A stretch of DNA of 12,112 nucleotides from an uncultured Desulfomonile sp. (GTDB lineage: Bacteria > Desulfobacterota > Desulfomonilia > Desulfomonilales > Desulfomonilaceae): contig CAINUH010000410.1 in NCBI GenBank assembly GCA_903853735.1, positions 1-12,112 of the forward strand, read 5' to 3'. Of this stretch, positions 7,561 to 12,112 are shown piece after piece. The notes beneath the pieces were generated by a model. It made no database searches, was not told the origin of the DNA, and saw only the letters and a list, made by a program, of their open reading frames with translations. Position numbers and translations under genes: made by a program. The first letter of the stretch is position 1. Each line of letters opens with the position of its first letter.

Positions 7561-7717
7561 GGGTTTGTTTCTTCACACTATAACAAAGCATAGGAGGATC
7601 AGGAGGACAACAACATAATGTTTCAACTCTATTCGTAAAGAATGTAGGGCAGAAAGGTGTTGGTTGAACAGGTTTTTTTTGAGAGATTTGAATAATTGAG
7701 CGGAGGAGGCACTTTTT

Positions 7718-8650
7718 TCAAAAAAACCGCAGTCTGAAACCAATCCTCTCATCAAGGCGCGTTATGCCTTCTTCCATCGCTGTTTCAACGGCACGTGAAT
7801 ATTCCTCATGAGTTATGGTACGGTCAGTACAAGCATGTTCTCGGGCCAGACCACATGGCCTATATTGGTTCATCACGTTCACGTATGTGTTCTTCGAGAC
7901 CTCTTGAGCCAAGAAACGCATGGCCAGGGAAGTTCCGGCGGAATCGTCCGGCATGACCAGATGGCGGACCAGTAGTCCTTTCTTTGCTATACCCTGACTG
8001 TCAATTTCCAGATCCCCAACCTGCCTGTGCATCTCAAGGATCCCGCTTGTAACAACCTGAGTATAGTCTTCAGCATCCATTAATTCCTTACTGATTCGGG
8101 AATCCATGAACTTGATGTCCGGCATGTAAATGTCAATGACACCGTCCAGCAACTCAAGGGTTTCAATTGAATCGTAACCACCAGTGTTGTACACGAGCGG
8201 AACAGACAGGCCTCTTTGAACCGCCCAGCCAACCGCTTCGAGAATTTGTGGGACTACGTGTGACGGGGTCACAAAGTTGATGTTATGGCAACCAAGGTCC
8301 TGAAGTCTCAACATGAGTCTGCCGAGGGTAGGGCAGTCGGTCTCCCGGCCCTCCATGAGGTGGCTGATCTCATAGTTCTGGCAAAAGACACATTTGAGAT
8401 TGCAAGACGTGAAGAAAACAGTTCCTGAGCCCCCGGATCCGACGAGGGGTGATTCTTCTCCAAAATGAGGACTGGCAGAGGAGACGACGGCTTTCTCCCC
8501 GAGTCCACAGAACCCGGTTTCGCCCTCGAACCTGTTCACCCCACACGCTCTGGGGCAGACTCGGCATGGCGTAAGCATTTCCCTCGCCTGTTTAACCTTG
8601 TCGTCCAATTTCCGTGCCTTAAAGGTCTTCAGGTAAACAGGTTCATACAT
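7718..8650 (-). CDS. Radical SAM protein, COG1313 / PflX-like (pyruvate formate-lyase activase-related)
   Basis: A 310-residue radical SAM enzyme. The [4Fe-4S] motif is C83-NLK-C87-VF-C90, preceded by a glycine-rich strand (GSGGSGTVFF, 71-80). An N-terminal cluster CRVCPRAC (29-36) plus C48 in GFCG is typical of COG1313 and could hold a second metal site. Other landmarks are NFVTPSHVVPQI (125-136), YNTGGYDS (154-161), YMPDIK (175-180) and NQYRPCG (261-267). Such proteins are cytosolic, cleave S-adenosylmethionine to make a 5'-deoxyadenosyl radical, and have no settled substrate; the pyruvate formate-lyase activase name rests on similarity only. ATG 8650 is chosen because GGAG lies six bases upstream; a TTG four codons earlier overlaps that ribosome site. 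It starts 19 bp after the nrdJ stop, so the two form an operon. No glycyl-radical partner gene is present in the window. Confidence 0.9.
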   Translation of the reverse strand: MYEPVYLKTFKARKLDDKVKQAREMLTPCRVCPRACGVNRFEGETGFCGLGEKAVVSSASPHFGEESPLVGSGGSGTVFFTSCNLKCVFCQNYEISHLMEGRETDCPTLGRLMLRLQDLGCHNINFVTPSHVVPQILEAVGWAVQRGLSVPLVYNTGGYDSIETLELLDGVIDIYMPDIKFMDSRISKELMDAEDYTQVVTSGILEMHRQVGDLEIDSQGIAKKGLLVRHLVMPDDSAGTSLAMRFLAQEVSKNTYVNVMNQYRPCGLAREHACTDRTITHEEYSRAVETAMEEGITRLDERIGFRLRFF

Positions 8651-8669
8651 GGACAACTCCAATCAAGAA

Positions 8670-11399
8670 TCAGGAGCAGCCGCTGGTCGCGCCGCAATTA
8701 AGACACTTGTAGCACGATCCATTGCGGACCAATATGGCTCCACATTGATGGCAGGCAGGGGCGTCGGACTGAAGGTGAAAGGGTTGCCGCATTTTGTTAT
8801 CTGGGTTGGAAGGATCGCGTGTTCCGGTGGCCCCAGTGGTCTGGAAAGAAGGCTCTGCTACAGGCAACAGACCAGCAGCCTCTTGCTGCTCCTTGTTCAG
8901 GAAGCTCGTCCCAAGGTATCGGAATATGTAGTCGGTCAATGACTTGGCAAAAGGCACCTGAGGATTACTTGTGAATCCGGAAGGCTCAAACCGCACGTGG
9001 CTGAACTTGTTCACCAGGGCCTCGAGTGGAACGCCGTACTGAAGGGCAATTGAGGTAAGGGTGGCTATAGTGTCCATGAGACCGGAAATAGTGCTGCCTT
9101 CCTTTGCCATGCGGATGAAAATCTCGCCGACCTTACTGTCCTCATAAAAACCAGTGTGAATGTATCCTTTCTGACCGGCGATCTCGAATTTGTGGCGCAC
9201 ACTCTTGCAATCCACCGGCAGCCGCCGTCTCACAGGTCCGAAAAATTTGCCCTTGCTTGGTGGCGACACGCTGATAGGCTGAATGGCTTTGCAGCCATCC
9301 CGGTATACCGAGATGGATTTGAGTCCCAGCTTCCACGCCTGGAAAAAAATCTCTTCGATCTGCTCAACTGTAGTGTCCGCGGGAAGGTTGACGGTCTTGG
9401 AAATACCCCCGGAAATGAATGGCTGCACGGCCGCCATCATTCTGAGATGGCCATCGGAAGATATGAATCGCTCACCATTCACCGGCCTGAACGCGCAGTC
9501 GAACACCGGCAAGTGCTCCGATGATACCCCGGAAATACCCTCAATTGAACCTCTCTCTTCCACTTTTCCCAGTATGTGCTCTATTTCAATTGGTTTGTAT
9601 CCCAGCCGCTCCAACGCTCTTCCCACAGTCCGATTTACAATTCTCAGATTTCCTCCACCAGAGAGAATCTTATGTTTCACAAGAGCGATTTCAGGTTCAA
9701 TTCCCGTGGTATCGCAGTCCATCATAAAAGCCACCGTGCCGGTAGGGGCAATCACAGTGACCTGGCAATTGGCGAATCCCCAATTCTCGCCGCCCTCCAG
9801 AGCCTCATTCCATGTTGTTACGGCTTTTGCCAACACTTCCCTAGGTATGTGAGACGGGCTGATCTGGAGCACATGGTTTCTCTGGGACTTCAGGACTCCC
9901 AACATCTGGGTTCGGTTCCTGTGGAATTCTTTGAATGGACCCCTTACTGAGGCAATGAGTGCGGACTGACGATAAGCTTGGCCGGTCAACAGTGCCGTCA
10001 CGGTTGATGCCCATGCTCTGCCTTCATCAGAATCGTACGGCAAACCCAGGCTCATGACAAGCCCGCCCAAGTCAGCATATCCCAGGCCCAAGGCCCTCAT
10101 ACTACGGGAGTTTCTTTCTATTGCCCGGGACGGATAGGCTGCCTTGTCAACTAGTATGTCTTGCGCTGTCACCATGACGTCTATCGCATGACTGAATGCG
10201 TCCACGTGGAAGACACAATTCGCGTCCAAGAATGCCGTCAGCCTCAGTGAAGATAAGTTACAGGCCGAATCGTCCACATGCATGTACTCAGAGCACGGGT
10301 TGGAAGACCTTATGGGAGCCGTTTCAGGACAGGTATGCTTGGAATTGATTGTCGTATCGAACTGAATCCCCGGGTCTCCACACTGATGCGCAGCTAGCGC
10401 CATCTCTCTGAACAGGTCGCGAGAGCGAAAGGTGTCGGCAACGTTTCCAGTCAGGACAAATTTGCTTATCCATTCTCCGTCCTTCTGGATTGCCTCCATG
10501 AATTCATCAGTGACTCGGACCGTGTGGTTGGAATTCTGGAACGCCACGGTCGCATAGGCGTCCCCCTCGAAAGAACCGTCATATCCTTCCCGAATCAAAG
10601 CTTGGGCCTTCTTTTCCTCCACAGCTTTGCATCGGATAAAATCCAGGATGTCCGGATGGTCGACATTTAGTATAACCATCTTGGCCGCGCGCCGAGTCTT
10701 ACCGCCTGATTTGATTACTCCAGCCGAGGCATCCGCAGCTTTCATAAATGATATGGGGCCTGATGCGGTTCCACCTCCGGATAACGGCTCGCGGCTGGAT
10801 CTCAGGTGAGAAACGTTTACTCCCGCGCCTGACCCACCCTTGAAGATCATACCTTCCTGGGAGTACCAGTTCAGTATCGACTCCATCGTGTCATCGACAC
10901 CCAAAATAAAGCATGCAGAACATTGCGGCGCCGCATCAACGCCTACGTTGAACCACACAGGGCTGTTAAAGGACGCTTTCTGGTGAAGGAGAAGACTGAG
11001 AAGTTCATCTTGGAATACGTCGGCATCTTCGGTGGAGGCAAAGTAGCCCTGCTCATTCCCCCAGCGAGCAATAGTCGAAGTCACCCTCAGCAAGAGTTGT
11101 CTTATGCTGGTTTCCCTATCCGCGGATCCGAGCGCACCACTAAGATACCGGGAAGCCACCACGTTGACGGCCATGTCCGACCAGAAAGCCGGGGCCTCGA
11201 CCTTGGTTTGTTCGAAGATAACTTCACCGGCAACATTTCGGATTATCCCCGACCGCCTCTCCCAATCCACTAATTCCATGGGGTCCCTGTCCGGAACTGA
11301 GAAGAATCTGCGGAAGGTCAAACCGCTGACACACGGCACTTCGTTGCTTTTCAAATGATTTTCGTCATCGACGGCAGTGAAAGGAATCCTCTCAGACAT
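8670..11399 (-). CDS. nrdJ: Adenosylcobalamin-dependent (class II) ribonucleoside-diphosphate reductase
   Basis: A 909-residue cytosolic enzyme that reduces ribonucleotides to deoxyribonucleotides using a radical generated from coenzyme B12, so it works with or without oxygen. Active-site pieces are all visible: C160 in PQCSAC and C380 in DSACNLSS as the likely redox pair, NPCSE (367-371) with thiyl-radical C369 and E371, GGSGAG (188-193), and APTGTVAF (551-558). The C369-to-C380 spacing equals that of the Thermotoga enzyme. About 722-830 is a TSCPD domain (RRRLPVDCKSVRHKF, then GEIFIRMAKEGSTISGLMD and FSHVRFEPSGFT). The C terminus is a zinc-ribbon-like tail with C883, C886, C896, C899, C902 and C908. 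ATG 11399 is chosen because GGAGG lies five bases upstream; an in-frame ATG at 11441 adds 14 residues of no family likeness. A radical SAM gene follows after 19 bp. Confidence 0.97.
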   Translation of the reverse strand: MSERIPFTAVDDENHLKSNEVPCVSGLTFRRFFSVPDRDPMELVDWERRSGIIRNVAGEVIFEQTKVEAPAFWSDMAVNVVASRYLSGALGSADRETSIRQLLLRVTSTIARWGNEQGYFASTEDADVFQDELLSLLLHQKASFNSPVWFNVGVDAAPQCSACFILGVDDTMESILNWYSQEGMIFKGGSGAGVNVSHLRSSREPLSGGGTASGPISFMKAADASAGVIKSGGKTRRAAKMVILNVDHPDILDFIRCKAVEEKKAQALIREGYDGSFEGDAYATVAFQNSNHTVRVTDEFMEAIQKDGEWISKFVLTGNVADTFRSRDLFREMALAAHQCGDPGIQFDTTINSKHTCPETAPIRSSNPCSEYMHVDDSACNLSSLRLTAFLDANCVFHVDAFSHAIDVMVTAQDILVDKAAYPSRAIERNSRSMRALGLGYADLGGLVMSLGLPYDSDEGRAWASTVTALLTGQAYRQSALIASVRGPFKEFHRNRTQMLGVLKSQRNHVLQISPSHIPREVLAKAVTTWNEALEGGENWGFANCQVTVIAPTGTVAFMMDCDTTGIEPEIALVKHKILSGGGNLRIVNRTVGRALERLGYKPIEIEHILGKVEERGSIEGISGVSSEHLPVFDCAFRPVNGERFISSDGHLRMMAAVQPFISGGISKTVNLPADTTVEQIEEIFFQAWKLGLKSISVYRDGCKAIQPISVSPPSKGKFFGPVRRRLPVDCKSVRHKFEIAGQKGYIHTGFYEDSKVGEIFIRMAKEGSTISGLMDTIATLTSIALQYGVPLEALVNKFSHVRFEPSGFTSNPQVPFAKSLTDYIFRYLGTSFLNKEQQEAAGLLPVAEPSFQTTGATGTRDPSNPDNKMRQPFHLQSDAPACHQCGAILVRNGSCYKCLNCGATSGCS

Positions 11400-11406
11400 T
11401 TGGCCT

Positions 11407-11419
11407 CCACTCAGTGTGG
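11407..11419 (-). promoter_or_regulatory. Small hairpin touching the nrdJ ribosome site
   Basis: In the minus-strand leader CCAC (11416-11419) can pair with GTGG (11407-11410) around a five-base loop. The second arm shares two bases with the GGAGG ribosome site (11404-11408). It is only four pairs long, so an effect on translation is speculative. Confidence 0.2.
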
Positions 11420-11430
11420 GACTCTTTGCG

Positions 11431-11458
11431 CCAGGAGCCATCTGTTTAGTGCTCCAGG
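11431..11458 (-). promoter_or_regulatory. Hairpin in the nrdJ leader (second)
   Basis: On the minus strand CCTGGAGC (11451-11458) pairs with GCTCCTGG (11431-11438) around a 12-base loop, with one U-U mismatch inside the stem. It covers the alternative upstream ATG at 11441, which speaks against that codon as the main start. Confidence 0.35.
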
Positions 11459-11470
11459 GGTTTCCAAGTG

Positions 11471-11501
11471 CCCGTGAATAGTAGCAAAACTACTATCCGG
11501 G
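11471..11501 (-). promoter_or_regulatory. Strong hairpin in the nrdJ leader (first)
   Basis: Read on the minus strand, CCCG (11498-11501) pairs with CGGG (11471-11474), and GATAGTAG (11490-11497) pairs with CTACTATT (11477-11484), around the loop TTTTG. The stem is 12 pairs with a two-base bulge. One pair is G-U in minus-strand RNA but would be A-C in plus-strand RNA, which supports a function in the nrdJ transcript. No U tract follows, so it is not a simple terminator; mRNA stability, protein binding or part of a switch are possible. Confidence 0.45.
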
Positions 11502-11546
11502 TAAGGCAATTCTTAAGGAAATCTCAAGCATCGCCGGTTCACCAAC

Positions 11547-11576
11547 TAGAATCAATCAATAACCATATTGATTCTA
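11547..11576. promoter_or_regulatory. Candidate operator: 10-bp perfect inverted repeat on the nrdJ promoter
   Basis: TAGAATCAAT (11547-11556) and ATTGATTCTA (11567-11576) are perfect inverted copies 10 bp apart, so arm centres lie about two helical turns apart, as suits a dimeric DNA-binding protein. A second, shifted perfect repeat, AATCAATA (11554-11561) and TATTGATT (11566-11573), lies inside it with a 4-bp gap. The repeat runs from the -10 box to about +17 of the predicted transcript, a position typical of a repressor site. It matches no consensus that I know. Confidence 0.5.
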
Positions 11577-11600
11577 TTACATCACAAGATCAATTGACAA
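11571..11600 (-). promoter_or_regulatory. Sigma-70-like promoter for nrdJ
   Basis: On the minus strand TTGTCA (11595-11600, 5 of 6) and TAGAAT (11571-11576, 5 of 6) are separated by 18 bp. Transcription would begin near 11564, giving a leader of about 165 nt. The -10 box coincides with one arm of the inverted repeat at 11547-11576. Confidence 0.55.
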
Positions 11601-11727
11601 GCATTTTCAAGCGGATGACATCCTGGTGGAGATCAATGGTTGGGGAATTGACAGACGGAATCGTTCCTTCGGTTGGGATTTCACGGGGAATTCCTATAGA
11701 TATTTCGCTAAGTCACATCTTCCGTAG
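11572..11727 (+). pseudogene. Possible remnant of a PDZ-domain gene
   Basis: A plus-strand frame, open from 11572 to TAG at 11725-11727, contains ADDILVEINGWGID (from 11611), very like the core strand of bacterial PDZ domains (GDhhhxhNGxxh). It continues as RRNRSFGWDF before stopping. The frame has no ATG, GTG or TTG ahead of the motif and stop codons lie just upstream (11560, 11569), so no complete protein is possible. It overlaps the last 20 bp of cdd on the opposite strand. It may be the tail of a trypsin-like/PDZ protease gene cut off by a rearrangement, or a chance frame. Confidence 0.3.
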
Positions 11728-12112
11728 TCCACCTGAACGACTCCTGAATATCCTTGACGGATGTCTCAGGAGAGAATCCTCCTTTAAAAAGCTCGTTCAA
11801 GCTCGTGATAATGCGGTCTCCTGTCCGCCCCTGGGCGATGACAAGCACGTCTCTCCCTTCCTGGCGGGCGAATTCCTGGATATATTGCAGGCACGTGCCA
11901 CAGGGAAGAAGAGGGGTGTTTAGATCAGATACTACGGCCACTGCCAGAAAATCACGTTCGCCATGAATAAGGGCATGATTAATGGCGTTGCGTTCTGCGC
12001 AAACCCCGAGTACTGGAATAAGTGATTCAGTATTACACCCTTCGAAAATCTTGCCGTTGGAATTGATAAGTACATACATGCCTTTTTCATCTTGCATCTT
12101 GTAAGGCTTATC
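11708..12112 (-). CDS. cdd: Cytidine deaminase, 5' end outside the window
   Basis: The visible 134 residues lack only a short N terminus; the frame is open through the right edge, so the apparent ATG at 12097 is internal. Cytidine deaminase converts cytidine and deoxycytidine to (deoxy)uridine in pyrimidine salvage. Seen here are the KPYK stretch (equivalent to the PYS(N/K)F region), GCNTES with the ribose-binding N and E, the zinc/catalytic CAERNA motif, and PCGTC with two zinc cysteines. CAE (not HAE) followed by R marks the small tetrameric type. The second motif reads PCGTCLQ, where most homologues have an arginine (PCGACRQ), a possible substrate or stability variant. A non-cytidine deaminase of the same fold cannot be excluded. 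The stop is 308 bp before nrdJ, which has its own promoter. Confidence 0.9.
   Translation of the reverse strand, partial: DKPYKMQDEKGMYVLINSNGKIFEGCNTESLIPVLGVCAERNAINHALIHGERDFLAVAVVSDLNTPLLPCGTCLQYIQEFARQEGRDVLVIAQGRTGDRIITSLNELFKGGFSPETSVKDIQESFRWTTEDVT

Larger units (their letters stand above)
7402..7717. other. Intergenic region between feoA and the radical SAM gene
   Basis: This 316-bp gap between two same-strand genes holds a terminator-like hairpin (7534-7560), a promoter for feoAB (7504-7532) and an AT-rich TTAATTAA palindrome (7482-7489). In 7565-7717 I see no gene or strong structure. One minus-strand frame ends near 7573 with a hydrophobic 15-residue tail, but it has no supported start codon and overlaps the 3' end of the radical SAM gene. 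Confidence 0.5.
11400..11707. other. Intergenic region upstream of nrdJ
   Basis: This 308-bp gap lies between the cdd stop and the nrdJ start, both genes reading on the minus strand. It holds a predicted nrdJ promoter inside an inverted repeat (11547-11600), a leader with hairpins (11404-11501) and, on the plus strand, a PDZ-like coding fragment (11572-11727). No cobalamin riboswitch core and no NrdR-type box could be recognised by eye. No clear terminator for cdd was found. Confidence 0.5.

Noticed and set aside
7573..7755. Minus-strand 60-codon frame with a hydrophobic tail
   Set aside because: Its start lies within the radical SAM gene in another frame, and no start codon with a ribosome site is found nearer the hydrophobic part.
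9283..9852. Plus-strand 189-codon frame inside nrdJ
   Set aside because: It is antisense to conserved nrdJ coding sequence and its translation is compositionally poor with no known motif.
11400..11564. Cobalamin riboswitch ahead of nrdJ
   Set aside because: The conserved core and the B12-box sequence could not be found on the minus strand, although GGTGAA occurs once; the hairpins are reported without that label.
11547..11576. FNR site on the nrdJ promoter
   Set aside because: FNR needs TTGAT-N4-ATCAA. The half sites here face the opposite way.
11468..11923. Plus-strand 151-codon frame across the nrdJ leader and cdd
   Set aside because: Most of it is antisense to cdd, whose motifs are clear; the remainder has no recognisable domain.
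1..12112. CRISPR array, insertion sequence, tRNA, rRNA or defence island
   Set aside because: No regularly spaced direct repeats, transposase-like proteins, terminal repeats or structural RNA landmarks were seen.

Overview
The window (about 12.1 kb, roughly 50% G+C, no mobile elements seen) looks like ordinary chromosome from an anaerobic Gram-negative bacterium. A sulfate-reducing or syntrophic member of the Desulfobacterota (Deltaproteobacteria) is the best fit. This rests on a B12-dependent ribonucleotide reductase, a ferrous-iron transporter, a COG1313-type radical SAM enzyme and a transaldolase/glucose-6-phosphate isomerase fusion; it is inference, not a database match.

Layout, left to right. 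Bases 1-239 hold no convincing gene. A membrane-anchored FKBP peptidyl-prolyl isomerase (240-659, +, TTG start) is followed by undecaprenyl-diphosphatase uppP (767-1576, +), a cell-wall lipid-carrier recycling enzyme. A 55-residue gene (1615-1782, -) converges on uppP and diverges from the large tal-pgi fusion gene (1925-4696, +). A 75-residue ORF overlaps the tal-pgi stop codon (4693-4920, +). The feoA-feoB operon (7401 to 4952, -) comes next, its genes coupled by a one-base stop/start overlap. A terminator-like hairpin abutting a perfect TTGACA box separates feoAB from the operon upstream, nrdJ (8670-11399, -) followed by the radical SAM gene (7718-8650, -). The right edge holds a cytidine deaminase gene (-) whose 5' end lies outside the window.

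How the genes work together. nrdJ and cdd are both nucleotide-metabolism genes on the same strand. nrdJ has its own likely promoter, whose -10 box lies inside a perfect 10-bp inverted repeat, followed by a leader of about 165 nt with hairpins. feoAB imports Fe(II), needed by iron-sulfur enzymes such as the radical SAM protein. The Tal-Pgi fusion joins the non-oxidative pentose phosphate branch to the fructose-6-P/glucose-6-P step in one chain.

No CRISPR array, insertion sequence, tRNA, rRNA or obvious defence system was found. The less explained parts are the small ORFs at 1615-1782 and 4693-4920, the nrdJ control region, the nrdJ/radical SAM pairing, and a PDZ-like coding fragment at 11572-11727 that has no usable start.
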